This document shows positions 29,944 through 40,341 of a stretch of 64,000 bases of DNA, piece after piece. The first letter of the stretch is position 1. Each line of letters opens with the position of its first letter. The notes beneath the pieces are model-generated. The model saw only the letters and a program-made list of their open reading frames with translations, made no database searches and was not told the DNA's origin. The stretch is from Ehrlichia ruminantium. GTDB lineage: Bacteria > Pseudomonadota > Alphaproteobacteria > Rickettsiales > Anaplasmataceae. A program made the position numbers and the translations under genes. The stretch is taken from assembly GCF_009728835.1 (NCBI RefSeq), contig NZ_CP033455.1, positions 124,001 to 188,000 on the forward strand. The letters run 5' to 3'.

Positions 29944-30528
29944 TTAGTTGGATATATCTTCATATTTTATTAAATCTTTAATTTTATTCTTAAATGTAGA
30001 CTTATCATTATCTAATAATAATGTAATATGTTCTATAATCGTTGATATAGTGTTGTTTACAGCATTTAAATTGTTGAACTGTGATAAAACATGATGTGAT
30101 AGATCGAGCCGTCCATTGTTTGGACGTCCTATGCCAAATCTGATTCTCCAATAATTTCTTCCAATTGATGTATCTATTGATTTTAGTCCGTTGTGTCCTG
30201 CGCTACTACCACCTTGCTTAATTCTTATAGTACAAAAGTCTATGTCTGTTTCATCATGAAATACTATTACATTATCTAATGGAATCTTATATAGTCTTAC
30301 TATATTTGCAATAGGCCCACCTGAATTATTCATAAATGTATAAGGTTTAGCAAGAATGACTTTATGCGACTTTATGTTGCCGCTTGACATTAGTGCATTG
30401 TGTTTTTTCTTAAAATCAGATAGTAAAAAACTTTGTGCTATTGCATCTATAATCATAAAGCCAACATTATGACGTGTCAGCTCATATTCTTTGCCAGGGT
30501 TGCCTAAGCCTACTAGTAAGTATAGCAT
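29944..30528 (-). CDS. pth: Peptidyl-tRNA hydrolase
   Basis: Releases tRNA from peptidyl-tRNAs dropped by the ribosome. The 194-aa protein has LLVGLGNPGKEYELTRHNVGF with the substrate-binding Asn10 and catalytic His20, then PYTFMNNSGGPI, VFHDETDIDF and the GGSSAGHNGLKSI loop. It is 18 bp downstream of rplY on the same strand; rplY-pth is a widely conserved operon. Confidence 0.97.
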   Translation of the reverse strand: MLYLLVGLGNPGKEYELTRHNVGFMIIDAIAQSFLLSDFKKKHNALMSSGNIKSHKVILAKPYTFMNNSGGPIANIVRLYKIPLDNVIVFHDETDIDFCTIRIKQGGSSAGHNGLKSIDTSIGRNYWRIRFGIGRPNNGRLDLSHHVLSQFNNLNAVNNTISTIIEHITLLLDNDKSTFKNKIKDLIKYEDISN

Positions 30529-30546
30529 CGAAAATTAATAAGATAT

Positions 30547-31176
30547 TTAATCTTCTAATGACGGTGTACTGTCTGAAGATCCTTCACTACTGGTATCTTG
30601 TCCTGAGCTTGTACCAGAAATAGTTACTAATGTTGGGTCATGTTCTTTCATTACAACACTTATTTCTGGAGGAAGATTTAAATTGCTTACATGTATAGAA
30701 TGTCCTATTGTCAAGTTAGCTAAATCTACTTCTATACTTTGTAATATAGCATTAGGTAGACATTTTATATGTAAAGTACGGTGTAGAATGTTTAATACTC
30801 CACCTTTTTTAACTCCTATACATTTTTGTTCATTAATGAATATTAATGGTACTTCTATTTTTATTTCCGCTCCATGATCAATAAACTGAAAGTCAACATG
30901 CTGTATCCTGTCTGTAACTGGATGTTTCTGTATATCCCGCATTAAAACGTATTCTTTCTTATCACCTATTTCTAACTCAATTAGGTGTGTTGATAATGCA
31001 GCAGACCTGTACTTACTTAAAAATTCTCTATCAGATAAAAATATACTCAACGAATCACGATGTTTACCATATACTACTGCTGGTATTGCACCACTACGTC
31101 TTAATGCACGTGAAGGACCAGTACCTACGTTACACCTTAGTTCTGCATTCATCTTTACTATAGTTTGATCTGTCAT
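30547..31176 (-). CDS. rplY: Ribosomal protein L25 / general stress protein Ctc
   Basis: Binds 5S rRNA in the large ribosomal subunit. The 209-aa product is the long CTC form: an N-terminal L25 barrel (RALRRSGAIPAVVYGK, KYRSAALSTHLIELEIGDKKEYVLMRDIQKHP) followed by the TL5/CTC C-terminal domain (HVDFQFI, KCIGVKKGGVLNILHRTLHIKCLP) and a serine-rich, acidic tail of about 25 residues (SGQDTSSEGSSDS). It is the promoter-proximal gene of the rplY-pth pair. Confidence 0.95.
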   Translation of the reverse strand: MTDQTIVKMNAELRCNVGTGPSRALRRSGAIPAVVYGKHRDSLSIFLSDREFLSKYRSAALSTHLIELEIGDKKEYVLMRDIQKHPVTDRIQHVDFQFIDHGAEIKIEVPLIFINEQKCIGVKKGGVLNILHRTLHIKCLPNAILQSIEVDLANLTIGHSIHVSNLNLPPEISVVMKEHDPTLVTISGTSSGQDTSSEGSSDSTPSLED

Positions 31177-31613
31177 TGAATGTCCTTTCGAAAGTTTTCT
31201 CTGATTATATCTTTATGAACCTTATATTCTTACCATATTAAGATTAGATTGCAATATAAATTTTGGGTATAAACTTACCTAAATTGTATATGCATAATTA
31301 TAAGAAGTAAGTAGTTGATGAACATATCTAAAAAAGGCAAGTTGTAAAACTTATACATATTTTATAAGTGAGATATAATGTAAAATTATTGAATACACAT
31401 TCTTTGACACCTATATATTTTTATTTATTTGAATTTATAATTCTTATTTCTATGATTTTTGGGAAGGCAAATTACAACTTTAATATGTTGTAATTGCAGT
31501 GATAATTTGTAGTAGTGTAGTTTTTTTACTGATGGTATGTTAGAGTCGGTAATTATTAATTGATAATAAGTAAATTTATGGAAATCAGTGTATTTTTGTA
31601 TAAATATTGAGGA
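31177..31613. other. Spacer comF-rplY
   Basis: About 440 bp of AT-rich sequence that should include the rplY-pth promoter near the left edge. I see no gene, RNA or tandem repeat. Confidence 0.4.
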
Positions 31614-32306
31614 TTATAAAGTTCTTGCTAAACTGATTACTCGTACTTCTTTAGCACCTGATTCAATAAGTTTTTTAGCACAAGTTCTAACTGTTATTCC
31701 TGTTGTAATAACATCATCTACAAGTAGTATAGTTTTATTGTCAAGCCTGTGCTGGTTTTGTACTGCAAAGGATTGTACTATGTTATTCTTACGCATTTTA
31801 CTAGATAAACTATATTGGGGGATTGTATTTGTGATTCTTACTAATGTAGAGATTTCTAAGGGTATTTTACAATATTTACTTAAAGCTCTTGCAAGTAATG
31901 TAGCCTGGTTATATTTTCTTTGTTGTAGCCTTTTTTGATGTATTGGTACTGGTATTATAGTGGTGACATTATTAAATAAAGATGGGTTTTTATTATACAT
32001 CCACTTTGCATAAGTTTTAATATGTAATGTGTTATCAAAGAATTTAAAATTTAAAATTATATTTTTACTATGTTGGTTATATACAAACACAGATTCTAAT
32101 TTTGTAAATGCTGGTTGATTGACTATACATTTTCCGCATATTGAGATTTCCTCTGGAAGTTGAGTCCCGCAAACAATACAATAATTCCCATCTAAGAAAT
32201 CTATAGCATCATTGCATGCTGTACATAGATCAGAGTCCTCAGGGATGATATACTCGCAACTTGCACATGTTTTAGGGAAAAGAGTACTTATAATTTTAGT
32301 AAGCAC
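31614..32306 (-). CDS. comF: ComF family phosphoribosyltransferase-like protein
   Basis: ComF proteins belong to the DNA-uptake/recombination-associated family; their enzymatic role is not settled. The 230-aa product has N-terminal zinc-binding cysteine pairs (CASC, CTAC, CIVC, CGKC in residues 14-60), an IIPVPIHQKRLQQRKYNQATLLA segment, and the PRPP-binding motif TILLVDDVITTGITV. It uses a GTG start that abuts the TAG stop of dapE with no spacing, so translation is probably coupled. Being in Ehrlichia, it need not imply natural competence. Confidence 0.88.
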   Translation of the reverse strand: MLTKIISTLFPKTCASCEYIIPEDSDLCTACNDAIDFLDGNYCIVCGTQLPEEISICGKCIVNQPAFTKLESVFVYNQHSKNIILNFKFFDNTLHIKTYAKWMYNKNPSLFNNVTTIIPVPIHQKRLQQRKYNQATLLARALSKYCKIPLEISTLVRITNTIPQYSLSSKMRKNNIVQSFAVQNQHRLDNKTILLVDDVITTGITVRTCAKKLIESGAKEVRVISLARTL

Positions 32307-33455
32307 CTATGTTTCTGATATATTGAAAAATTGTTTTATAAATTCTGTATATATATCGGTTAGTTGATAAATATCTTGTACAGGAACATGTTCATTAACT
32401 TTATGTGCTGTTTCATTTTTTAAACCAAGCTCAATTACAGGACAAACATTTTTGATAAACCTTGCATCTGAAGTACCACCAGATGTACTTGCTTCTGCGT
32501 CTTGTCCAGTTACTTTTTTCACAGCTGAAGACAACATATGAAAACGTTCATCAGGGTTAGTAATAAATGGTTCACCATTTACTGATTGTGATAATTGATA
32601 TTTTGATGTTACTTTAGCACAAATATTATTTATAATATCAAACAGTGATTCAGCTGTGTGTATGTTATTATACCTTATGTTAATATGTGCTACGATTGTG
32701 CCTGGGATTATATTTTTTGCTGTATTTCCAGTGTCTACTGATACAATTTCGCAGTTTGATGGTTGAAAATATTCGTTGCCATCGTCAAACTTTGTGTTAC
32801 ATATTTCATTGAGAATACTGACCATGTTATCTATAGGATTTTCTGCAAGATGTGGGTATGCGACATGCCCTTGTATTCCATTACATGTTATTTTAAAATG
32901 TACAGAACCTCTCCTGCCTACTTTAATTGTGTCTCCAATATTTAGACTGCTAGTTGGTTCCCCAACTATACAATAATCTATCTTATGGTTATTCTCATCT
33001 AACCATTTTAATACTGATGGTGTACCATATTGAAAATGATCCCCTTCTTCATCCCCAGAGATTAGAAAACTAATAGAACCAGGAACCTTATCTAAATCTA
33101 TTTTAGATATTGCTGCTATAAATGCGCATATTGCTGACTTCATATCAACAGTACCACGACCATATAGAATTTCATCTTCTATATGACCAGAAAAAGGGTC
33201 AAATTTCCATTTTGTTAAATCTCCTACTGGTACTACATCTGTGTGCCCCGCAAAACATAAATTTGGCCCCTCTGTGCCTCGTTGTGCATATAAATTACGT
33301 ACTGTTACTGTGTCATTACCAAAATCCAAAATGTGACACGTAAATCCATATTGTGATAATATGTCGGATAAAAAACCTATGACACCATTGTCTGTTGGTG
33401 TAATACTTGGAAACGAAATTAACTCCTGTGATAATGTTATTGGATCAATGGGCAT
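32307..33455 (-). CDS. dapE: Succinyl-diaminopimelate desuccinylase
   Basis: Hydrolyses N-succinyl-LL-diaminopimelate to LL-diaminopimelate plus succinate in the DAP/lysine pathway. The 382-aa M20 metallopeptidase has the metal-site motifs CFAGHTDVVPVGD, ILYGRGTVDMKS, SGDEEGD (catalytic Glu) and CIVGEPTS, and the TSGGTSDARFIK motif near the C-terminus. An upstream TTG (33521) would add 22 hydrophobic residues; I prefer the ATG at 33455 (MPIDPITLSQELISFPSITP), the family-like start. No clear Shine-Dalgarno is visible. The gene directly abuts comF downstream. Confidence 0.93.
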   Translation of the reverse strand: MPIDPITLSQELISFPSITPTDNGVIGFLSDILSQYGFTCHILDFGNDTVTVRNLYAQRGTEGPNLCFAGHTDVVPVGDLTKWKFDPFSGHIEDEILYGRGTVDMKSAICAFIAAISKIDLDKVPGSISFLISGDEEGDHFQYGTPSVLKWLDENNHKIDYCIVGEPTSSLNIGDTIKVGRRGSVHFKITCNGIQGHVAYPHLAENPIDNMVSILNEICNTKFDDGNEYFQPSNCEIVSVDTGNTAKNIIPGTIVAHINIRYNNIHTAESLFDIINNICAKVTSKYQLSQSVNGEPFITNPDERFHMLSSAVKKVTGQDAEASTSGGTSDARFIKNVCPVIELGLKNETAHKVNEHVPVQDIYQLTDIYTEFIKQFFNISET

Positions 33456-34203
33456 AGGTAAAAAATACACGCATATAACATATAATAGGTGTACTATATT
33501 ATCATTCCTAGCAGTTGTCAAGGTTAATAACCTGCTATTTTTGTAATGAATTTTGGATTAAGAAGGTTGTATTCTTACTGCCATATAACAGTAAGGTTTG
33601 TCTTTGAGAGTATTAAAATGAGGTGTTTGTGTTATCATGTTGTACTCAATAATCACTTGTTTGATGTTGTATTGTAAACGTATGATACTATCAAAATATG
33701 ATATAATTTATTTCCTAAGCCATGATGTTATTACTCGTGTCAATATTCTAAAGGTGAACTTAAGTTATGTGTATATAGTTACTATCTTTTAGGAAGCTTA
33801 TTAGTATAAGTTTAAAGACAAGGGATTTATGATTATAAAATTAGTATAAACAGCAGATTAGTTGTTTTGTTATTTATATATAATAGTAGAATAACATAGT
33901 TTACTTTAAAAACTTGTTATAATTATAATGTTATAAAAATTGACATCTTGTTATAGGTTTAGAACATATAATCAGTGAAACTCATAAGAAAGCAAACTTT
34001 TACTAAAAAGATAATTTTTATTTATATGAACATTAGCAGTATCTAGTGTTATATTAAAGAGTAGGTGCTGCTGTACTTACGATATTATCATAAACTTTTA
34101 CACTATAGGATATCTTATTGTGGAACTGTAAACATTAAATCTCAGGAATGAATCTTTCTAATATAAAATTAGTTTTACTAACTATAGTAGGGATAAAATT
34201 TAA
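33456..34203. other. Spacer antiporter-dapE
   Basis: About 750 bp downstream of the antiporter gene and upstream of dapE, AT-rich. I see no gene, RNA, terminator or tandem repeat. It should contain the dapE-comF promoter at its left edge. Confidence 0.4.
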
Positions 34204-35913
34204 TCATTCATTAGGTTCCTTGTTTTTTACGGCAGCATAATTTACCATTCTAAACCTATCCTTTAGAAGAGAGATGGCATGATTACTAAATCCAGAATTA
34301 CTTAAAGCTATTGCGCCTAATTGTAATCCCACTTCGTATGTTTCAGGAATTAAATAATGTGCACCAAGTTCTTTATATATTTCAGCATTGCTTAAATCAG
34401 GCAATCTTACAATAATAATTATATGTGGAAAACGCTGTGCAACTAGCGATACAATCTTCTTTATGGTAACTTCGTTATTAATTGCTATAATTACCATTTT
34501 AGCTCGTGATATTGCCATAGACTCTAGAGTTGCTAGCTTTGTTAAGTCTCCTAGATATACTGGGAAACCTTCATCTCTTCCATCTTTGACAATTTTTGGT
34601 TGTATATCAGATGCAATGTAATTTACGTGCTCTGCTACTAGTACTTTTGCGACCATACGACCTACTCTTCCAAAGCCTACAACTATTACATGTTGATCTA
34701 GATCTTTTGTATCTAAAGTAAGTTCCTGAGAGTTTAGAGATATTTTCTTTTTAGTGATTAATTTTGCTATCCAGTCACCAAGTGTTGCTAATGGCGGAGT
34801 GAATGCCATTGTTACAGTTGTAATCATCATGAGAGTTTGTGCTAAATCACTGGATAAGACATTCTTTTCTGCTGCAAGACCAAATAAAATGAATGCAAAT
34901 TCACCACCTTGTGAAAGCAATAATCCTGCTTGTATAGCTGCTGCTACATGAAATTTGAAAAACCTACATAATATAAAAATTATTAGTGATTTTAATATTA
35001 TTAAAGAAAAAGAGGTTAGAGCAATTACTGGTAATTTATTGACTACAAACTGGATATCAATTGACATTCCTACTGTCATAAAGAATAACCCTAGTAACAG
35101 TTTCTTAAAGGGAAGCACAACTTGCTCTACGTCATGTCTGTATTCAGTTTCTGCAACAAGAAGCCCTGAAACAAATGCTCCTAGTGCCATTGATAAATTG
35201 AAATTTTCTGTAATAAATGCTGACCCTAAAACAATTAATAGTGTGGTTGCTATAAAAATCTCACTATTTTTTATTGCTGCAATAGTATTGAAGAGTGGTC
35301 TTAATAATAACCTTCCAGTGATAAAAATTAAAGTCAAAGCTACTGCTGCTTTGACGAAAGAGTATAACAATGATATAGGAATACTATGATGGGATTCTCC
35401 AGTTAGTAATGGAAGTAATACAATTAATGGAACAACTGCAAGGTCTTGGAGCAATAAAATTGCGATTGAAAGCCTTCCTACTTGTGTTGATTGACATCCT
35501 TTTTCTTGTAACACTTGTAATACAATGGCTGTTGAAGATAATGCTAGTGCTCCTCCAATAATTATAGATCCTTTGGAGTCTATACCAAATTGGCGTGCAA
35601 TGTACCATATGGCTAAAGCTGTAACTATGACCTGTAATGTACCAAAACCAAAAACATGTAATCGCATTGCGATTAACCTGTCGAAAGTTAGCTCAATTCC
35701 TATTAAAAATAATAGGAAAACTACCCCAAATTCGCCTAAGTTTTGTATTATTACAGATGACTCAACTAGATTTAAACCATGAGCTCCAATAAGGGTACCA
35801 GCAACAAAGTAGCCTAATACAGGACTAATGTTCAACTTCCAAAATAAGGCAACTATTAATATAGCAGCTGAAAGAAGTGTAATTATATCTAATAAATACT
35901 TAGAGTCGTGCAT
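34204..35913 (-). CDS. CPA2-type monovalent cation:proton antiporter with TrkA-N domain
   Basis: Inner-membrane K+ or Na+/H+ exchanger of the KefB/YbaL type. The 569-aa protein has about twelve membrane helices in residues 5-385 (SPVLGYFVAGTLIGAHGLNLV, LALSSTAIVLQVLQEKG, FVSGLLVAETEYRHDVE), then a cytosolic RCK/TrkA-N Rossmann domain (VIVVGFGRVGRMVAKVL, DLTKLATLESMAI) that would gate transport by nucleotide binding. Substrate and direction cannot be told from sequence. It follows the thioredoxin-like gene by 13 bp, so the two are likely co-transcribed. Confidence 0.93.
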   Translation of the reverse strand: MHDSKYLLDIITLLSAAILIVALFWKLNISPVLGYFVAGTLIGAHGLNLVESSVIIQNLGEFGVVFLLFLIGIELTFDRLIAMRLHVFGFGTLQVIVTALAIWYIARQFGIDSKGSIIIGGALALSSTAIVLQVLQEKGCQSTQVGRLSIAILLLQDLAVVPLIVLLPLLTGESHHSIPISLLYSFVKAAVALTLIFITGRLLLRPLFNTIAAIKNSEIFIATTLLIVLGSAFITENFNLSMALGAFVSGLLVAETEYRHDVEQVVLPFKKLLLGLFFMTVGMSIDIQFVVNKLPVIALTSFSLIILKSLIIFILCRFFKFHVAAAIQAGLLLSQGGEFAFILFGLAAEKNVLSSDLAQTLMMITTVTMAFTPPLATLGDWIAKLITKKKISLNSQELTLDTKDLDQHVIVVGFGRVGRMVAKVLVAEHVNYIASDIQPKIVKDGRDEGFPVYLGDLTKLATLESMAISRAKMVIIAINNEVTIKKIVSLVAQRFPHIIIIVRLPDLSNAEIYKELGAHYLIPETYEVGLQLGAIALSNSGFSNHAISLLKDRFRMVNYAAVKNKEPNE

Positions 35914-35926
35914 AATCGGTCTATAG

Positions 35927-36508
35927 TTAAGAAGTAAAATTATAATTCTTTGGTTTCCATTTTATGGAACACCCAATACTTGGTTTTTGATTTTCAGGTA
36001 CCATGCCTGTATCTGAAATAAACTTCATAGCATTAAATAAATCTCTGTCTTCCTGCTTACTATTTATTTGGTTCATTCCTGATGCATCAAATCTACCTCG
36101 ATAGCATAATTCTAGTTTATTATTGAATCCAAAGAAATCAGGTGTACATACTGCACCATAGCTTGCTGCTACTATTTGATCTTCGTCTATTAAATATGGA
36201 AAATCTATATTATGTTCTTTAGCAAATTTGATCATATTGTCATATGAATCTTCTGGGTAAGATGTAGTATCATTTGGCATTATTGCAACAGTGTACATAT
36301 TGTAGCTATTTCTTAGTGTATTTACATCATATACTAAATTTTTTATTATTGCCTTAACATACGGGCAATGGTTGCATATGAACATAATTAATAAACTCCT
36401 ACCTTTATGACAATCTTTAAGACTGTATGAACTACCATCTACAGATTTTAATAAGAAATCTATAGCAGTAAATCCTTTGTTAACCGGAGGAGTATTAAGT
36501 GCTGCCAT
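35927..36508 (-). CDS. Thioredoxin-fold peroxiredoxin-like protein
   Basis: A 193-aa redoxin of the AhpC/TSA-like group (PRX_like1). It has KGFTAIDFLLKSVDGSSYSL, then LLIMFICNHCPYVKAII with an N-H-C-P-Y active-site motif containing a single cysteine of the CxxC position, and later CTPDFFGFNNKLELCYRGRFD. Cytosolic, since no signal peptide is seen. An upstream in-frame start at 36532 exists, but GAAGAGGT lies six to eight bases ahead of the ATG at 36508, which decides the start. It sits between hemJ (90 bp upstream) and the antiporter (13 bp downstream). Reaction and partner are unknown. Confidence 0.82.
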   Translation of the reverse strand: MAALNTPPVNKGFTAIDFLLKSVDGSSYSLKDCHKGRSLLIMFICNHCPYVKAIIKNLVYDVNTLRNSYNMYTVAIMPNDTTSYPEDSYDNMIKFAKEHNIDFPYLIDEDQIVAASYGAVCTPDFFGFNNKLELCYRGRFDASGMNQINSKQEDRDLFNAMKFISDTGMVPENQKPSIGCSIKWKPKNYNFTS

Positions 36509-36598
36509 TCTGTACCTCTTCAATATTACCAAGTAACGAACTTCTACTTACAGTACCTTAATTCTAGAGCACAATGTATTAAAGTCAAATAATAAGTA

Positions 36599-37033
36599 TT
36601 ATATGAAAGGTTTCACTACTACCATCAGGACTATAATTGCAATTAATAAAGTTATTAACTCGTTAATACATTTAAAGTAAAATACAGACTGTTTGTTATT
36701 CTTTATTAAAAAGTCTTTCCTGTGCTTGTATAATATCCCGTAAATTACACACATTAACATAACACAAGTAAGTTTTATCTTAAACCATGTAAAACTATAA
36801 GCTTCGGTCATTATGGATAGGACTGTACCAAGTGCTATACTAGAAGCCATAGCAGGAGTAGTTATATATAATAGTAATCTTCTTTCCATTGTGTTAAATA
36901 TGCTATAACTTTCAGAATCAAGTCCTACCTGAGCATGATATACGTATAATCTAGGTAAATAAAGCATACCTGCCATCCACATAATTACTGATATTATGTG
37001 AAATGCTTCAACCCAATGTTCGTAATCTATCAT
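36599..37033 (-). CDS. hemJ: Protoporphyrinogen IX oxidase HemJ
   Basis: Oxidises protoporphyrinogen IX to protoporphyrin IX, the penultimate heme step, in the membrane. The 144-aa protein has four membrane helices and the family landmarks: an N-terminal YEHWVEAFHIISVIMWMAGMLYLPRLYVYHA (with the conserved His and the MLYLPRLYVYH motif) and ERRLLLYITTPAM; the K-x-x-L-V segment appears as FKIKLTCVMLM. Length matches the UPF0093/HemJ family. It fits the heme and cytochrome c functions encoded elsewhere in the window (ccmF, hemY-like). Confidence 0.93.
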   Translation of the reverse strand: MIDYEHWVEAFHIISVIMWMAGMLYLPRLYVYHAQVGLDSESYSIFNTMERRLLLYITTPAMASSIALGTVLSIMTEAYSFTWFKIKLTCVMLMCVIYGILYKHRKDFLIKNNKQSVFYFKCINELITLLIAIIVLMVVVKPFI

Positions 37034-37850
37034 TTTATAAAACCACTTTACCTGAAATATATAACGGAATTATATAATAAAAACATTCTTGTGTATAATT
37101 TTTTATTGTTAATAGTTAATTTCTAGTGGTAATTATGTATCTATTATTTGTAATGATACATTTGAGGATAATAACAATATTCAACCTATTACAGATTAGA
37201 GAAGTGTTATTTTAAATTGTTTGTTAGATGTACTTTAAATAATACCGACTATAACATAAATATTGTAAATAAAAAACATGTTAGAATTTTTTATTTATAT
37301 TGAGATGTAATATCTACAAAATTTTTGTGACTTAGGAAAGTATGTCTACGAATATGAAATAATTCAGCAAGTCAAAGTAATGTGGTATTGATGTGGAAGT
37401 TGTTGTAAGTAGGTATGTGTGTAATGATTTTATATATAGTGTAGTTTTATATGTGCTAATATTGCATATACTTTAATTTACTACTCTATGCTATTAATTA
37501 TTGCATAGGGGTTGTATGTAGGAATTATAAACTTATGATTATTAGCTATTGGCTTTTATCTCAGGTATTGTTACATATATAAAAGTATGTTTTTAAGTAG
37601 TTTTATTATATTGATATCATATGAGTAAGGTAGTATATAAAACACTGCTTGTGTAAATTCTTCCTTTAATAAAAACTTTGTTGTTATTATTTGAAATATA
37701 ATAGGCAAGAGTGATAGGTGGAATGTAGATACTTACTGTAATAGCTTAATATTTTTATTAGTGAGTACTGTTAAAAATATTATTCGACGGAATAGTTATA
37801 TATGTAATAATTTAATTATTAGATTTAGAAAAATATACTTAATATAATAA
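37034..37850. other. Spacer pdhB-hemJ
   Basis: About 820 bp of AT-rich sequence upstream of hemJ and downstream of pdhB. No gene, RNA, terminator or repeat is visible. It must contain the hemJ promoter. Confidence 0.4.
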
Positions 37851-38849
37851 TTACTTATAATTGCGAATACATAGAGTGCGTGCTGCTTCTAATATATCTT
37901 CAACTTGTGGTAGAGCTAGCTTCTCAAGATTTGCTGCGTAAGGTAATGGTACGTCTTTTGCTGTAATTCTAATCATTGGAGCATCTAAGTCGTCAAATGC
38001 TTGTTCCATAATTAATGCAGCAATTTCAGCGCCTATGCCACAATATGGCCATCCTTCTTCTACACTAATAATTTTATTTGTTTTCTTTATGGAACTTAAT
38101 ATCTGTTCTGTGTCAAGAGGACGTAAAGTTCTTAAGTCTATAACTTCTGCGTTTATACCTTCTTTTTCTAGTAGTTCAGCTGCTTCTAGTGCAGATTTTA
38201 CTTGTAGAGAAAACGCGGTAATTGTAACATCAGTTCCTTTTTTAATTATAGCTGCTTTACCTATTTCTGATACATAATCTTTGGTGAATACTTCATCTGG
38301 TACTTCATGTATATGTCCATATATAATTTCATTTTCAAGAAATATAATGGGATTTGGATCTCGTATTGCTGCTTTTAATAGCCCTTTACAATCTGCTGCA
38401 AAATATGGTGAAATCACTTTTAATCCAGGGATATGCGCATACCATGATGCGTAGCATTGCGAATGTTGCGCTCCTACTCTTGCTGCTGCACCATTAGGTC
38501 CTCTAAATACGATTGGACAATTAAGTTGTCCAGCAGACATGTAACTAGTTTTTGCAGCTGAATTAATGATTTGATCGATTGCTTGCATAGCAAAGTTGAA
38601 TGTCATAAACTCTACTATAGGTTTTAACCCAGAGAATGCAGCCCCTATGCCGATACCTGCAAATCCATGTTCAGTGATGGGGGTGTCTATCACTCTCTCA
38701 GAACCAAATTGTTCAAGTAATCCCTGTGTTACTTTGTATGCTCCTTGATATTCACCAACTTCTTCTCCCATAATTAATACTGTATGATCACGTTCCATTT
38801 CTTCGCGTATTGCCGCACATAATGCTTCTCGTACAGTTAAACTTTTCAT
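37851..38849 (-). CDS. pdhB: Pyruvate dehydrogenase E1 component subunit beta
   Basis: With PdhA forms the thiamine-diphosphate enzyme that decarboxylates pyruvate and feeds acetyl-CoA to citrate synthase. The 332-aa product has [36 protein letters not shown] (with the cofactor-binding Glu), [20 protein letters not shown], and the C-terminal [17 protein letters not shown]. There is no fused lipoyl domain at the N-terminus. CCAGGTA lies just ahead of the ATG. pdhA is not adjacent, a separation common in Rickettsiales. Confidence 0.96.
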   Translation of the reverse strand: MKSLTVREALCAAIREEMERDHTVLIMGEEVGEYQGAYKVTQGLLEQFGSERVIDTPITEHGFAGIGIGAAFSGLKPIVEFMTFNFAMQAIDQIINSAAKTSYMSAGQLNCPIVFRGPNGAAARVGAQHSQCYASWYAHIPGLKVISPYFAADCKGLLKAAIRDPNPIIFLENEIIYGHIHEVPDEVFTKDYVSEIGKAAIIKKGTDVTITAFSLQVKSALEAAELLEKEGINAEVIDLRTLRPLDTEQILSSIKKTNKIISVEEGWPYCGIGAEIAALIMEQAFDDLDAPMIRITAKDVPLPYAANLEKLALPQVEDILEAARTLCIRNYK

Positions 38850-40341
38850 ATTTAAGTACCTGGCGGTTAGTTTTTCTAATTATTATGTACGAAACATAAA
38901 TACATGCAAATAAATTTGCATCATTTTTTATATCGCAAAAAATCTGATTGATAAGTTTAAGTTGTTGTTATGATAGTAATAATATATCTCCTTTAGGAGT
39001 TGGAGGTCTATGCGTACGGTTACATCCTATATATTCTTAAAACAAATGTAAATTTCAAGATCAAACTTTAGGTTAATTTCAACCATTGATATCTTAGTGA
39101 AGATATTGAAACTATTCCTTATTAACAACAATAGTATATATAATCCTAGTATGTCTAATGTTAAGGTCTGATATATTAGCAATACATAGCTATTGATATG
39201 AACTGCCTTAATTTAGATTTTTTATATATTAGGGAATTACTAATGTAGAGTACTGTTTTAATTGTTTGTGGAGTATGGTATTTTATTGTTAAGGTGTATT
39301 CAATAAAGTATATTGAGTAATTTTGCTAAATTTATTGGGAGTTACTTGTTTATTTAAGTATATTCTATGGTTTTGTAATTTGTTATTTCACATAAGTCTT
39401 TATCGTTATAATAAGGAATATAATTTTATAGTTAATGTTTGGGATATTGATGTAATATTTATAATAATCAGGAAGATATTGTATGAATTTAGTTTTAGCT
39501 TGGGCTATGATTAATGTAACTTTTGATAAGTTTAGTCACTATGTACTATTGTGAATGTAGGTAATGGAGTTTCTGTGTGTTTAATTGTCAATGTATAATT
39601 GAATCTACTATTTATAGAATAAACTACATATAATATTTGTTGTTGAATATACAACAACAGGTACAAATTTGCTAAGGTACATAATGTTTTTGAATTACAT
39701 TACTTTAAAAAAATGGTGCATACTGTTAAATAATTGTGTTATGAATTTTAAGGTATAAAATTATATAAACTATGAGTAATCTCATAATAAAGAGAGGTTA
39801 GTAATATCTAGTGTAGTTTAATATTTAATATATAGAAAAGGTATACATTTTTTATAAAAATTACATACTTAATTAGTGGGTATTAGTATTTTCGATTTAA
39901 CATATAGGACTGTTGAGAGTGATTGTTTATTGGTAAAGGTTATTAAAACATGATTGTAAATTTCTGCCCTAACTAAACAATGCTTTTAAGTACTGTAATG
40001 AATGTTATACTCTAAAATATACGGAAAACTTACCAACTATTCTGTGTAGTGATTTCGCCAATTGCAAGTGTTGTATAGTACTAGTAGTGCTTACTATAAT
40101 ATCATATAGTATTAGCACTTTAGATATGTAAGATAACAGAGTATTATATAAATATTCAGTGAAAACTTTATGTGTTAGTGTAATAATTATTGTGAGCAAA
40201 ATGTTCAATAATTTATAGTTGTGTTTAGGGTCTATTTTGCTAGATCTAAATATTGTATAAGTTTAATTTTTATTTAAAGGACATTAAATTATAGTATAAA
40301 ATACTAATGTTGTTATTGGATTTCCTGAATATGATGATGGT
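38850..40341. other. Long spacer, no gene seen
   Basis: About 1.5 kb. Two short open frames (39323-39514 plus, 40005-40208 minus) have no ribosome binding site and no recognised family, so I do not call them. No tandem array is evident, unlike most other long spacers here. The left edge should hold the pdhB promoter. Confidence 0.4.

Noticed and set aside
34955-35389. 144-codon plus-strand frame inside the antiporter gene
   Set aside because: Antisense shadow of conserved membrane helices with no initiation signal.
39323-40208. Two short frames of 63 and 67 codons between pdhB and the 593-aa gene
   Set aside because: No Shine-Dalgarno or family similarity; the minus-strand one has a plausible basic stretch, but not enough to call a gene remnant.
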